Part shown: positions 34,031 to 46,265 of the stretch, piece by piece
How the letters are laid out: every line of letters begins with the position of its first letter
Numbering within the stretch: the stretch's first letter is position 1
Source of the DNA: Muricea muricata
Lineage: Eukaryota > Cnidaria > Anthozoa > Malacalcyonacea > Plexauridae
Assembly: GCA_963855995.1 (NCBI GenBank)
Contig: OY979716.1
Span: forward strand, 51,386,846-51,450,845
Length of the DNA stretch: 64,000 nucleotides
Direction of reading: 5' to 3'
Position numbers and translations under genes: made by a program
Notes under the pieces: generated by a model
What the model saw: only the letters and a program-made list of their open reading frames with translations
The model's database searches: none
Told to the model about the DNA's origin: nothing

Positions 34031-34533
34031 AACCTTAATGCGTGGGTCATTCGTCCATTTGATTTTTTGCAAAATTAAAAATTGAAAATGACATTCAATT
34101 TTTAATTTTACTGTATTCAACTGGTAAATTACGAAAAAATGCATAAATGAAGGGAATTTTGGTGTGTTTTTTTAATAAAAAGTGAACAGAACTGTGTAAA
34201 CTTCCTTTTTTGTCCTGCGCTGTATTGCTTGAGTTTTTCTACATCGATCAACGGTTAAATAAATTGCTTATTTGAAGAGTACAACGCTGCAATCAATTTT
34301 TGATTGTCCTTTGCGAAAAGAAAATGAAAATTGCTTGCACTTCTGATACGGGAAATGTTCCCTGAACAAGGGATCATTTAGGGATCACCGGGGGATCTCA
34401 TGCAGTGTCCTGACTCTAGTGCCCAGGCCTTACGCGTTGGCGGGAAATAGTTATACGTATCGGGGTATCGCCATTAACTTTCTAGCGTATTCTGCAGTTT
34501 GTAGCCTTAAAGGTTTTTCCTATTTGCTTCTTA

Positions 34534-36908
34534 ATGGCTAATGTAAAGATTCTCGAAACCACTCGAGAAGGGAAAAACCTCCGTTTGCGGATTTCGGCCA
34601 ACGATCTTACGGTGGCAGGGATTTCTCGAGCGTTCCAGGTAAGTGAACAATTATCATGAATTAATTCATGATTTATGGCCAGGCGCAACTAGTAATCGAT
34701 TAGATTTCAAAAGAAATTTGTTGGGCAGAACTCCAATATATTGATAAACACCCCTTACTGCAATTAACACTCTAATTACGCCCTTGTAAACGATATTTAG
34801 ACACGCATGTCAACCTGTGGATTGGGTTTTTCCATCCATTTTTTCCTGCCCCCTCCGCCCTGTTGAGGACCCTCCCCCTACCGAGGAACCCTTTTTCTTG
34901 GACCCCTGTGTGGAATTTCCAACAATTTCTAATCTTTTTTAACATAGATTAAGCATTGGGTTTTTACCATAGAAATATTAGACCTATTGCAGTAATTCTT
35001 TGTAGGTCTATTAATTCTATGATTTTCACCAACAATTTATGCAAGTGTCACACATTTGGCAAACAATATCCAAGAATTTATGTATTTGGACTTTTAAGAG
35101 GAAATGGTATCAATTTTCTATTTCCTACATTTTCACTTGTTATTTGAATCCCCACAACACCTATTAGGATATTACTAAATTAAAAATTAATATATGTTAT
35201 AACATATAGGTTGATACAAGTTCACTGTACCTCAAGGAAGAATTTGGTGATTTATCATACTGGCCCAATGAAGCTGGCAGGTTTAACATTTTAAACCTTG
35301 AAGATGGATATGCCTTCCCAGTCATGGGTGACGACATGGTCTCACCAGTCAATGCAAGACAACAATCACTGCAACCTTCTGCACAAGTATTTTCCTATGG
35401 TGCAAGTATGTCAACTTCCAGCACATTACCAAAGCCAGCAGCCTTGCTTGGTGGTAGCAGAAGAAAGAATGTTGCAACAGTCAAAATAATACATGCTGAA
35501 ATAATTTTTAAAAGTGAAAAGAGCTGCCCAACTTTCCATGAGATGGATCAAACATATCTTAACATCACTGAAGAAAATGCTAATGTGAATTTTCTTGTAA
35601 ACAAAGCAAGAGAATCATTTAATGATGCAACACTGGAGTTAGTTACCACGAATGGTCTTAAAATATGTGATAATGAAGGAACACGAGGTGAGATTAGCAA
35701 CTAAAAAGGTACACTTGCATTGTTGATTGTTTTGCACCAATTATACAACACATTAGCCAAATTGTGTTATATTGGTGTATTTTCATGTATTTGAAGCCAA
35801 ATAACAGGACAGGTTTTAATCCATTAGAACTAAATAACATTTTGTATTTTTCAAATTGTGTAAAAGAATTTCATGATTTATATTACAATTATTTAATGAC
35901 ATTAAATATTAAGAAATTCAAAAAAAAAATTAACTCATATGAACTGATAAATAGTTTATAGTTCACATACTAAACACCACACAAAAAGAAAGTCCCCCCT
36001 ACATACATCAGAATACATTTTAAACAAATGAATCGCTGTTAATCAAACCTAGAACTAATTGGACCTATTCTGGGCATGATTTAAACGGCTTTACACAATT
36101 GCACTATGATTTTGTGTTTACCAATGAATGGTGAATGAGACGGATCACACTAGCATATTCAGCATGTTAATTAATTTTGAAATCGGGTATTTTTGTATTC
36201 AATGGGGTTTAACTCATTATTGCATGCATGTGTGACCCAATTCTTCACACGCCATTAAGCAACCTACCATAGGTCCAAGTAGTTCTAGGTTTGATTAACA
36301 TTCTGATGTATTTAGGGAGAACTTTCTTTTTGTGCAGTGTTTATTTTACAATATGTAGTTGCTCTTTCAATACTCCAGGTTTAAATTTTTGGAAGTGTGC
36401 AAGCAGAAAAGTCTATGCTGTTAAGATAAATTCCAAAAGCACAAAAAGACCAAGAGGGAAGACAACATCCATTTGTTACAATGTTCCTGATGACAGTGAT
36501 GAAGAGTTTATTCCCAAGAAACCAACATTTTTTAGTCATGCTGATTTCGAGCACCTAAAATCACAAGTGTGTGAGATCAAGACAATGGTCAGTGACATAT
36601 TAGAAGTTAACCAGGTTGTGTCCCTGCCCCTTGGGATTGTAAAGCTTTTGCAAGATGCCTTCATGTGCAAAATTTGCCATTCAACCCATATTATTCCCCC
36701 AGTAATTGCAACTACATGTTGCAACAGTTTACTAGGGTGTGAAAGTTGTGTCAATAATTGGTATGGGGGAAGCGAGAGTTTAAGTAAGAAGTGCCCCCAC
36801 TGCAATGAACCTAGAGGTTATGCCTCTATTTTTCAGTTCAAAGGCATGGATGAATTCTTAGTTGGTATAAAAGAAGCAATCGGCAATGATGAATCACATA
36901 GTGATTAA
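34534..36908 (+). CDS. RING-type zinc-finger protein carried by the long-TIR transposon
   Basis: Three exons with GT/AG borders and matching phases: 34534-34638, 35210-35687 and 36379-36908, giving about 370 residues with no stop. It starts MANVKILETTREGKNLRL, continues with a Ser-rich middle, and exon 3 has a basic stretch (KSTKRPRGK), an acidic DDSDEEF and a RING-like finger: FMCKICHSTH, ATTCCNSLLGCESCVNNW and KKCPHCNEP. The ligand order resembles U-box/RING variants that act as E3 ubiquitin ligases, but ligase activity is not shown. Intron 2 contains a foldback MITE. It converges on the transposase gene. It is possibly an accessory factor of the element. Confidence 0.72.
35971..36342. mobile_element. 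Foldback MITE in intron 2 of the RING gene
   Basis: The left arm (TAAACACCACACAAAAAGAA, later TTAATCAAACCTAGAACTA) is the reverse complement of the right arm ending TTCTTTTTGTGCAGTGTTTA. Arms of about 100 bp flank a 170-bp core. It would be removed by splicing. Confidence 0.82.
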
Positions 36909-37594
36909 GTTCATCTTGTTACTCAGACAAGTACATTGAATGACTTGCTCAAACAATGTTAATGTTTTTACTTTAAGCTTTAGAAGACCTGAATGTACAT
37001 TTTAGCAGAACAATATTTATATAACATGGTTCATATTTTAATTGTTGAATAGTTGTTGTCATGAATTTTGCTGTTATCATCCTGCTTTTGTTGTGCACAG
37101 GTTTTCTCAACACTATTCAAAAAATTGGTATTTTTTATAAAAAAAATATTCATGTGCTAGTGTCACTTATCCTGAACAGAAAACAAACACGATGTGAACC
37201 AGGGGTGGAAAATTTATTGGACCATGACCATGGGACCAATGGTCCCAGAAAATTTTGTGGTTCCCAGAAAATATTTAGGGTTTTCTGACAATATTTGCAT
37301 TGTACTACACTAGTTTTTGCATCAGTTCAAAGCAGAATGAAAGCAGAAATTTACATGATAAAATGCATATGATGAAAGCACAAAATTTTCAGGAAACCAT
37401 TGCACAAATCCATGAGGAAGGTGAAAGAAATGTCAAATTTACGACAGCTGAAATGGTCATCCAACAAAATCATCTGAACATCTCCCATATATTTCGGGGT
37501 CCGTTTGTGTAAATAATTTTATTTTGCAGCACATCATTCATTCCATATCCCTGGTCCCAGAAATGAAGAAAAATATTTTTTTTCACCCCTGAAT

Positions 37595-37643
37595 TGTGAA
37601 CTAACAGTAAGTTACACTGTCTGTAACTTACTGTTAGTTCACA
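37595..37643. repeat. Perfect 22-bp stem hairpin
   Basis: TGTGAACTAACAGTAAGTTA plus CA, a 5-nt loop CTGTC, then the exact reverse complement. It lies just past the 3' end of the minus-strand transposase gene and between the two convergent genes, where a 3'-end or terminator-like role is possible. Confidence 0.85.
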
Positions 37644-39960
37644 TTTCATGACAGAGTAATAAAATATTGAAGGCTTTCTTTAAAAAGATAGCTATCACCA
37701 TATACCAAAGCGTGAAAAATAGTATTAAAGTTGTATGCAGCTGTAAACACATTAAAACGCTGTTGCTGTAACTGCAGGTTCCCATGAAATGGATCAACAC
37801 CAAACATTTCTGGTTGCGTAATTTTCCCACCTTTGTTTTCATATATAACAACAGCTTGCTCTTTAGTTGGCTCTGAAGCTTCAGATGGAAAGGGTATGCC
37901 TCATTATTGGCAGTCATTATTTCTTCTGGAATACCTTTACCTGTTACAAAAATAAACTACTTAAGGCTCTTTTCCACTCATCGCAAATTCCAACTTGCTA
38001 GTATGCTGCGACTGATTTCATCCAATTACAATGCCTGAGAGTTCATTTAAATTAGATGCAAGCACTTGCAGTGAGCTTGCATGCAAGTTGGTTTTGCAGT
38101 GAGTAAAAGAGCCTTTAGTGAGTTGTTGGCCTTCCAAACTGCATTTCCTGGCATGAAAAATATTTTCTGTAAACCTGATTGTTCCAGCAGATGCAGATAT
38201 TCTTAGGTGTTGCTCAATAATTTGAGGGCAAGATTGTCAATCATGGAGCTGCTTTTTAGGGGGTAGGCCAGCTTGCAAACTTCCCTGGTGAGCACCCCCT
38301 AGAAAATCTGTCTGCAATCTACAGTAAGAAAACTGATCTAAAAATGACAGAGATTAAAATGTTGTGGGAGGCATGCCCAGACCTGGAATTGGATGATTGT
38401 TCCAACTTTCAATGACCTGCTTAATCCCTGTGTCTGCAACCCTTAAGACAAACCAAGAAACGGAAAACTTGGTATCTCATTTTCCATATTGATGAGCTCA
38501 TCATTGACCATGGCATTCAAGGCACTCTTTATTGGATAATTAATACGTGTGTTAAATTCCACCCATTTTCTTTCTACAGGAAGATTCTGTGGAAAATAAA
38601 AATTTGTTTGGCCAGCTCACTACCAATAAAAAATCCAATATCTAATCAGCATTACAATGTGTACTGCAATTAGAAAATTAATCAATGGGAAATGAACAGT
38701 ACAAAATAATTGCAAACCTTTTTTGATGTTGTCTGAATAAATGGTGTTCTGGATGTATCCGATAATGTGATAATTTCCTCTGTATGTGCAAAGTTAAATA
38801 AAATTCTTTTCCATGGTCCAGTCTTATTTGGTCCCACATACCATATTGTAGTATGGCATTTCTGTAATAAAATGTTATTGAAGGGATATTGAAAGTTTGT
38901 AATAACAAATATACTAATTATTAATAACGAATCAATATATATGTGTATATATATATATATATCTGTGTGTGTGTCCATTTATTTCCTACCTATAAACATG
39001 TTCATATATCAGAACATTGTTTTTTATTGGCATGGTTGCAAATGCCACAATTTTCCCATTAAAACCATCACATGCACAGACTTCAGTGAGGCCATACATT
39101 CCCAGTTTTTCATTTTGGTCTATGTGCAACTTATGACCAAAGTAGTCTGCGGCATATGGAATTGGATTCATTTGTCTTGCTGTGTTGGCGTTTCTTCTGG
39201 CTTGATATGCAGGGGCAACAATGGATAAAGCCGTGGCAATGTGCTTTTCACTAGCTACTATGCCATGGCTTTTCATGTAGCCTTTCATCATCTTTCTTCC
39301 CCATGTTGGTCCAACCTAACAACAAATAGTTACAAACTTTGTTGATCAAATATATAAACATGTCTTTATTTCTACTTTCATGATAATCAGTAATATAAAA
39401 ATAGCCTTAATTTAAATATAGCCTGGTTAATACATAATGATCAAAAAGTCATTTTACAATAATCTGAAAATAATAACATATTAAAGAGCAGGCTCAATTA
39501 AGATCAATTAGACTATCCAACAGAAGTTAGAATTTCCAACAGAATTTTTACTCCTTTCCATGGAATTTCAATCACTTTTATGCATTCTTTATCCTCTCAT
39601 TGGAATTTCCAGTGTAAAAATGCCTCCTCCTATGCAAAATCCAGAGCAAGAAAATGCCTTCCTCCATGCAAATTTGGCTTGGAATAGCCTATCTATATTG
39701 TACTCAGGCAACTCAGCTAGGTCATCTACAATAGACGTTTTTTACTTACCTGTGAAACAGCTTCTCTTGTGCACTTTTCCAATTTGTCACTGGTGAGGCG
39801 ATTTTGTGAGCATATGCCATTTGCGGAACAAAATCTTCTGACTGACCTTGCACTCAGCCGTCTTTTTTCCCCACACACTTCCTGTAGTAATAAGTCTACT
39901 TCTGATTTTCAACAAGATCTCTTACATATTCTACATCAATGTCGTCCATCTTGTTTGCAC
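37639..39960 (-). pseudogene. Integrase-like DDE transposase of the long-TIR element
   Basis: Minus-strand exons: about 39960-39755 (MDDIDVEYVRDLVENQK, with stops), 39316-38992, about 38868-38717, about 38588-38385 and about 37942-37640. The second exon gives GRKMMKGYMKSHGI, HKLHIDQNEKLGMYG (first Asp) and VCACDGFNGKIVAF (second Asp), followed by KNNVLIYEHVYR. The third has YGMWDQIRLDHGKEF. The fourth has NLPVERKWVEFNTRINYPI, where the Glu of VER fits the third catalytic residue, then a shifted frame with VADTGIKQVIESWNNHPIP. The last has GKGIPEEIMTANNEAYPF. The layout matches a multicopy integrase-core family of fish and cnidarians. Stops in exon 1 and frameshifts in the fourth and last exons make this copy inactive. 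Confidence 0.7.
38934..38973. repeat. Dinucleotide microsatellite (TA then GT)
   Basis: Alternating AT runs followed by TGTGTGTG, in the intron between two transposase exons. Confidence 0.85.
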
Positions 39961-40683
39961 GTTTTCCCGCTATTTTGCGCCAACGCGTAAGGCCTGGGCA
40001 CTAGAATCAGGACACTGCATGAGACCCCACGGTGATCCCTAAATGATCCCTTGTTCAGGGAACGTTTCCCGTATCAGAAGTGCAAGCAATTTTCATTTTC
40101 TTTTCGTGAAGGAAAATCAAAAATTGGTTGCAGCGTTGTACTCTTCAAATAAGCAATTTACTTAACCGTTGATCGATGTAGAAGAACTCAAGCAATACAG
40201 CACAGGATAAAAAAGGAAGTTTACACAGTTCTGTTCACTTTTTATTAAAAAAAACACACCAAAATTTCCTTCATTTATGCATTTTTTTCGTAATTTACCA
40301 GTTGAATACAGTAAAATTAAAAATTGAATGTCATTTTCAATTTTTAATTTTGCAAAAAATCAAATGGACGAATGACCCACGCATTACCCTTCTCCAATAA
40401 ATTCAACTACAACAAAACTCATCTAAAAAAAATAACATCAATGTTATACCGGCAAAAAATAGACTGCTTTTAATACTGTATGTTCAACATATTATTGCAA
40501 ATTTAGCATATGCATAGAAAAACATACAGTACTTGTCTTCAGTTATGTGAATATCCTTAAAAGCTACCCGTGAGGCAACTTCGAAAGTCATATTTTATAT
40601 CCTATGAAGTGCATGCATACAAGTACAAAGTTATACTTGCTCAAAACAACTTTACTACACTGATGCCAAACTTACATGCTATG

Positions 40684-41742
40684 CTAAAGAGCCATGAACA
40701 CAATTTTATTTGGGTCATTGTTGATCATAATTGCCTTTTTAACCAACTGTTGAGTAGGTATAACCTTCATTGTAGTATGATGTGTATTTGTTTTGTACAC
40801 CCCAACAAGACGAGAATCACATGGTGACTTGAACAGTGCATCAGTTCTTTGGTATACCCGACACATGAATAGCGTGTTTCCTTGTTCATCCTGTTGGTTT
40901 GTTTGTTCAACTACTTCACAGCAGGAATTATTGCTTAGAACAAATGCATTGTTTGGTTTTTTTGTACTGATGTTTTTTTCCATAGGAACAGCAATTCGCT
41001 GGTTGGATAATTCACCAAGACGTTTTGCCAATTGTGCAATAGGATTTTTTCCGGCGCGCACCATTTTTAAAAATTTTTGCATATAGTTCTCAAATTCAAA
41101 GGCACTACAGGCATCTAAAGTGCCATATTCTTCAGTATCCTGTGCCAAATGTATTAAGCTGTGTACATTGTAAACCAAGAACTCTTCACCATATAGGACT
41201 GAACCCTGTTGTACAAAGTACGTGAGCAGATCATGGGCATAGGTTTTGTGGACTCAAGCAAGACTAGGGCATACCAAAACAGATATGGCCACAGATAGGC
41301 ATAAAAAATGATTATACAAATCACCTCTCAATATTTCATCTAAAGCTAAGATACCAGAATACAAAAGAAATTGCCTAAACTCAGTTGCCTCCCACCTGTC
41401 AATTTCATCTAAACCACGTGGTCTACGAGCAAAAACATTAGATACAAATGGCTTCAAACCAAACAACCTATTGCTGATCTCATTTACCTGACCAGCTGAA
41501 ATTCTCACATCACGTTTCCCTTGAATCCATTGCAAAAGAAGCTTCTTCATTACACCTAAACAAACTTGATGCATGTAATCGATTGGGAATTTTGTGTGTT
41601 TCATTTGGGAATTTTGTGTGTGATTGGGAATTTTGTGTGTTTCATATTTTGTGTGTTTCATTTCATTTATTATTGTTAGCGTTTGAATTCCGAAAGCACG
41701 AGTGTCGATAAGTAAACTATGTTGGGTGTTGGCAACTGTCAA
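40684..41742 (-). pseudogene. En/Spm (CACTA-like, TNP2-like) transposase fragment with internal repeat expansion
   Basis: Minus-strand reading with FPIDYMHQVCLGVMKKLLL, RRPRGLDEIDRWEATEFRQF and LLYSGILALDEILRGDLY, then LVYNVHSLIHLAQDTEEY and SAFEFENYMQKFLKMVRAG. These are hallmarks of the En/Spm-related transposases widespread in insects and cnidarians. A single in-frame TGA (about 41252-41254) separates the two halves; the surrounding frame is continuous. Just upstream of FPIDYMH the DNA carries a tandem expansion of TTTGTGTGTTTCAT/GGGAATTTTGTGTG units (41580-41665), read as repeated MKHTK and THKIPNHTQ. The N-terminal half of the family is not visible. Confidence 0.72.
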
Positions 41743-41749
41743 GCGATCC

Positions 41750-43425
41750 TAAGTTTATAGGTGTTTCGTTGTTGTGTTTATTTTAAAAGGCATTAAAACG
41801 GGCTCTCACAATTGCTTTATTCGCTGATACATACAATAAAGTCTAAACCACTGAACATTCCATTAGAATGTTAACGTTTCCACCGATGCAAGTATAATGC
41901 AGTGTACCTGCAATGCAAATCATCTGCAAACTTCAAAATGTCAGTGTTGCTCAGGGCACAATCGGTAAGCGAATTTATGAATATTTTGACTTTATGAAAC
42001 CCTTAATCACGCAAAAACCATGTAAAACTGCTTTGCAATAACTACCGGGTTACTTATCTTCAATGTTCACAGCCCAACTTGAATACTGAGATGTAAAAGG
42101 GAGAGATACAGAAGAATTTCTACAAAATTTAATACGAAAAACATGAATGTCCTACATAAGCCCCATGCAGTGAAATATCTCCTTTTGCAACAGAAATTTG
42201 CACATTGTTCATTGTTATATTATATACAATATTTGTATTATAATAACAGCAATGCATACATATGAAGTAAGAAATTGTAAGGCCCTGTTAGGGAAAATTT
42301 TGAATTGGTGACATAAACTTTGTCGTAATTGCGACAGCTCATACATATGAGGGAAAAAAATAATCAGATGTCAAAAGAGGGACACAGCATTGTTTGTAAG
42401 AAACAACATATTCTGTATCTTTAAAATAAAAGGAGCGACTTGCATACCTACCCTATTTTACATTATAAATTTTAAATACAGAAACAATTACAATGTACAC
42501 ATTATAAATACAGAAACAATTACAATGTATTAAACATACGTTACACACTAATTTTTCGCAACATGTTTAAAAAATCATTATTACTTCTAGACATATACTT
42601 CTTTTAAAAATGTTCAAGAACAGTAATCCTCTATATAAAAGGATATCTATCAAAATCAGTATATATTATACGCTTTGTATTGTCTAATGTTTTATGAGCA
42701 TTACATGTGTCACAGATACAGCGCATACTAGCAGCCATATCAGAAAAATTTGGGAATTGTATTGTTAAATATATGCGTATAGACGAGTCTTTGACTTATC
42801 TTTGAATTATTCTTGTCGTCGTTATAGCAAACATGATAACGTGGATGTATTTCCTCATCGCGATACGTCTCAGTCAACTCGGAACATTGTTTACACATTT
42901 TGCCGTCATTTTGCGCGGTACTTGTTTCTCTGTATTTCGCACTAACAATCCCGGCTCTGCGTCCTTTAGTATTTCTTATCGTATATAGTTTAAGAAATAA
43001 ACTGCAAACGCCGTCAACACGAATCCAAAGATTACAGAAGTATTTTCTCCTTGACATAATTGCTGCCATGTATGACAAGTTGAAATCTGATCCACATTTG
43101 TGCTCTAAGTGTAACCCAATACGCATTTCATGCACAGAAGGAAATCACAACAGCAAAAATACAATTTTTGATTAACTTTCTCCCCAATTTCTTGCTGAAA
43201 ATTATTTTTATTTAGCAAATGTTGTAATTCTAAAACACGAGAAACGCGTACGCTCCTCTACCACTCCTCCCTTAGTAGCAAAAAGGCACTAATTCGATTT
43301 ACCCCCAAAATCGGGGGTTCACGTGACCAGCTCCGACCAGGGTCTTTTCCGCAGCGCCGGGCGTAGGTAAAGAGCCTGGGTACAAGGTTGGGCTCACTTG
43401 ACGAAAAAAGCGTAACGCGGATTGG
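41750..43425. other. Mostly unrecognised
   Basis: A short plus-strand exon candidate (MQCTCNANHLQTSKCQCC, about 41898-41965, followed by GTAAGCG) and a minus-strand open stretch at 42740-43135 with CKQCSELTETYRDEE are the only coding-like pieces. A direct duplication of about 28 bp (TAAATACAGAAACAATTACA) lies near 42470-42530. Confidence 0.35.
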
Positions 43426-43428
43426 TAG

Positions 43429-43510
43429 TTGTCAGGGGGGTGAATGCCTCGATGCACTTGCTAAGAATTTTATCCCAGCAAGTGCATAGAGGCATTCACC
43501 CCCCTGACAA
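43429..43510. repeat. 82-nt near-perfect hairpin
   Basis: TTGTCAGGGGGGTGAATGCC followed by TCGATGCACTTGCT pairs with AGCAAGTGCATAGAGGCATTCACCCCCCTGACAA, a stem of about 34 bp with one mismatch and a 14-nt loop. No ORF is involved. It could be a tiny foldback element or a structured-RNA hairpin. Confidence 0.9.
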
Positions 43511-43514
43511 CCCC

Positions 43515-44695
43515 AAAAGGCTCTGAACTTTGCCACCATTTTTAATTTTTCAGCAGGGTGACCACCACTCTTTAGCACACATTTGAGCAAAAGGCTGTTA
43601 TGCAAAAATCATAGGAAAATAAATGAAGTGAGCCCTCTGTGTAGTACTCTGTGGTCATCAATATCAATTTCATCATCCCGACGTGAAAAAAACGTTGTGT
43701 AAACGTTTCACAAATACGTAAATTCACAACGTTGTTACAACGTTATTCTCATGAAACAATATATAATCTAATTGCGCAGCTGCATGCTTTACGTTCCATT
43801 TAGGTTGTATGATGGTTAGGTCTGACCTAACCAAAATAGAGCCATTTTAAAACGTTGCGTTTATGTAACGTGCTAGCTGGGATAGTGCAGTTCCCATCCT
43901 CAAAAAGTGCTTAACAGGAGCCTATCTATTTTTTTGTATTTATTTGGGGTTTTTTCTGCATGCCATATAGTTCAAGAATTGTTTAATAATATTAAGATAC
44001 TGAACTCCAGCATGCTACTGAGCCACAAGTGTACATGGCCTACTTTATTTTGTTTACTTGTCTAAAGCCAGTGGAAATGCTCTGCAATTAATGGTTAAGC
44101 ATCAATATTAGCACTCTTCCTTGAATAATTAAAGGTCAAGTAAAGTTTTCATTGGGGGAGAGGATGTGTTGGTTGACTACCCAAGTTTATGAAACAGAAA
44201 AAGAACAATAAAAAAAATCAATATTGGCTATTTTGAACTAGGACTACCTTGAATTTAGGAAGTAGGTTAAAGGTTTAGGAAGTAGGTGGCATGGAGTTTG
44301 ACATTTTTTATCCCTTGACACCTGTTGACCAAGCCAACTGGGATATGCATCCTTGTGTTGCTGTGCATCCTTTATTTATCATTTATCACCATTGTCTGGT
44401 AAACTAGTTTCCAAATACTTACCATGTGTACTTCAGGACTGCATTTTTTCCACATGTTGGCTGAGATTTTGCTCACGGTACACCAAAAGTCATTTTGCAC
44501 TCTGTACCACAACGCAGAAAAGGTTGTTGAAGAACTTATGGAGGATATGGACACTTACACTGATCCTGATGAATCAGACAGTAGTGCTGATGACGTTGAC
44601 CCCACATGGGAGCCTGAGAAACTTGACCAGGAATATGAAAGAACTGCTGATGATGATGATAATTTTACTCGAAGAATTCTAGGCCAGTCCTGATG
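43515..44695. other. Unrecognised; acidic ORF near 44520-44693
   Basis: The only coding-like part is a plus-strand acidic segment (TYTDPDESDSSADDVD) ending at 44693. It resembles acidic linkers of element-encoded proteins but is not assigned. AACGTT-rich sequence lies at 43680-43880. Confidence 0.35.
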
Positions 44696-44704
44696 TTGAC
44701 GATA

Positions 44705-45115
44705 TATATGAACTAGCCCATACCCCCCAGAATTTGAGTGCCTCTTGTCTGGGGTTGGAAAGCTGGTTGGCAATACTCTCAAGCTGCACATTGACCCCGA
44801 TGTTTCCCTTAAACAACAACACCAATGTCAAATCGATCAGTTGTCAAGAGAGAGCTTTAACAGCTTGAAGAATTAGATATCATTGAAAAGGTTAATGGGC
44901 CAACACCATGGATCAGTCCCATTGTTGTCATCCTCAAAAAAACAGGTGAAGTCTGGGTAGGTATTGATATGCGTGAGGCCAACCAGGCTGTCAAACACGA
45001 AAAACATTTAATGCCCACCATCGATGATTTAGTCGCTGACTTAAATTGTTTAACTGTATTCACAACCTCAGACCTATCCTCTGGCTACCATGAACTTGAA
45101 CTTGCGGAGAGTTGA
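44705..45115 (+). pseudogene. Ty3/gypsy-type reverse transcriptase fragment
   Basis: The plus strand reads LSGVGKLVGNTLKLHID, and after frame changes LEELDIIEKVNGPTPWISPI, KKTGEVWVGIDMREANQAV, then LMPTIDDLVADLNCLTVFT and LSSGYHELEL. This order is the N-terminal part of Ty3/gypsy reverse transcriptase. The protease, YxDD box, RNase H and integrase are absent, and frames are broken. No LTR is visible nearby. Confidence 0.75.
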
Positions 45116-45797
45116 CACATCGTGAAATTCCACTTGAAGATATCTTGGACAAGAAACTTGACATTCTGTACGTTGAACTTGCTAAAAAAGTCAACACCCT
45201 GGAGGACAAGAATAAGGGGAAATGAACTAAACGGCTAAACGACAGTGAAGGCCCAATGTCAAGTCATCCACTGCCAATTATAGTGAAATTTGTCAGAAGG
45301 GAAGTTAAGGAGAAATTATATTCCTCACAAAGATTGCTTCATGATAAGTCAACTTCAGACTTGCCGTTGCTGAATTCCATGGGAAACAAAATATTTATCT
45401 CGGAAAGCCTTACCTAGAAGAATAAGGATTTATTCAAAGAAACATGGAAACGAAAGAAAGAGCTTCGACAAAGATTCATTTGGACATAATCGGGAAGAAT
45501 TTTCACGAAAAAGGATGTGAACAGTGCAACACTACATATCAGGAATAATACAGATTTACAAAACATGAGACGAATATTGAACCTTTAAAAAGATACGTAA
45601 ACTAACATATATGTGCATGTTTAATCTTCAATAATTTACGGGACCAAAAATTATGATTCTCTTCCTTATTTTAATATTAATTCTAGTGAAACAAATATAC
45701 CACATCTAACAAGCTCAGATGTTGATCTTCACATGCCATCAAAGGTTAACTTTAAATATTATAGTACACATGATTTTAATGTGTGTATGATTGACAA

Positions 45798-45912
45798 CTC
45801 ATTTTCTGTCCTGAATTGCAACATCAGAGCTTATCAGCTAATTTTTATAATTTTTATAACATGCTATCTGAATGGCACCTTCCCTTTTCAATAATTGGTC
45901 TGACTGAAACTA
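45798..45912 (+). pseudogene. LINE endonuclease (APE-type) N-terminal scrap
   Basis: FSVLNCNIRAYQ followed, after a shift, by MLSEWHLPFSIIGLTETKL matches the start of an APE-type LINE endonuclease, where the Asn and the Glu of LTET are catalytic. Only about 115 bp remain. Confidence 0.6.
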
Positions 45913-46029
45913 AACTAAAATGTACGGTGGCCCACAACGGCAACGCACAATTTGTTTTTTAGTTTGGTGTTTATTTGATTTCTTTTCTAGCTGAAATTGT
46001 TCTTTTCTTTTTCAAACTGGCTTTTTCAG

Positions 46030-46265
46030 TGAGAAATTTTTTCCTATAAATTTAGTCTTTGTTCACAAGCAAAGTTTTCATTTCAACCGAAATTTACTTC
46101 CGACAGAAATTTTTTCCAGCCGAAATTTGTTGCAACAGCAATATATTTTCAACAGAAATTTGCTTTTGACAAACATATTTTCCAGTAGAAATTCATCTTC
46201 GATCGAAATTTGTTTTTAAACAGAAATTGTTTTTCAAATGGAAATTTTTTTCGCCAGAAATTTTA
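46030..46265. repeat. Degenerate short tandem repeat (AGAAATTT units)
   Basis: About ten diverged units of 20-30 bp built on CAGAAATTTxxTTTTC follow one another, for example GACAGAAATTTTTTCCAGCC and CAACAGAAATTTGCTTTTGA. Unit edges are blurred. Confidence 0.6.

Larger units (their letters stand above)
34036..40386. mobile_element. 6.35-kb DNA transposon with about 420-bp TIRs
   Basis: The left terminus starts TAATGCGTGGGTCATTCGTC and the right terminus is its reverse complement. Complementarity runs about 420 bp to CTAGTGCCCAGGCCTTACGCG on the left (about 34450) and its mirror near 39967. The arms are close to identical, so the insertion is fairly young. Two convergent genes lie inside: an intact RING-type gene on the plus strand (34534-36908) and an integrase-like DDE gene on the minus strand (39316-37639 plus upstream exon). 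Immediate flanks are CCT and CCC, so no clear target duplication is seen. A retroviral-integrase-like DDE fold would suit groups such as Ginger or IS3EU, but I cannot settle the superfamily. Confidence 0.85.

Noticed and set aside
42740..43135. 131-residue minus-strand ORF with a CxxC
   Set aside because: One Cys pair is not enough and no family was recognised.
44705..45115. Endogenous retrovirus
   Set aside because: Only a Ty3/gypsy-type RT fragment is visible, with no envelope, LTR or primer-binding site.
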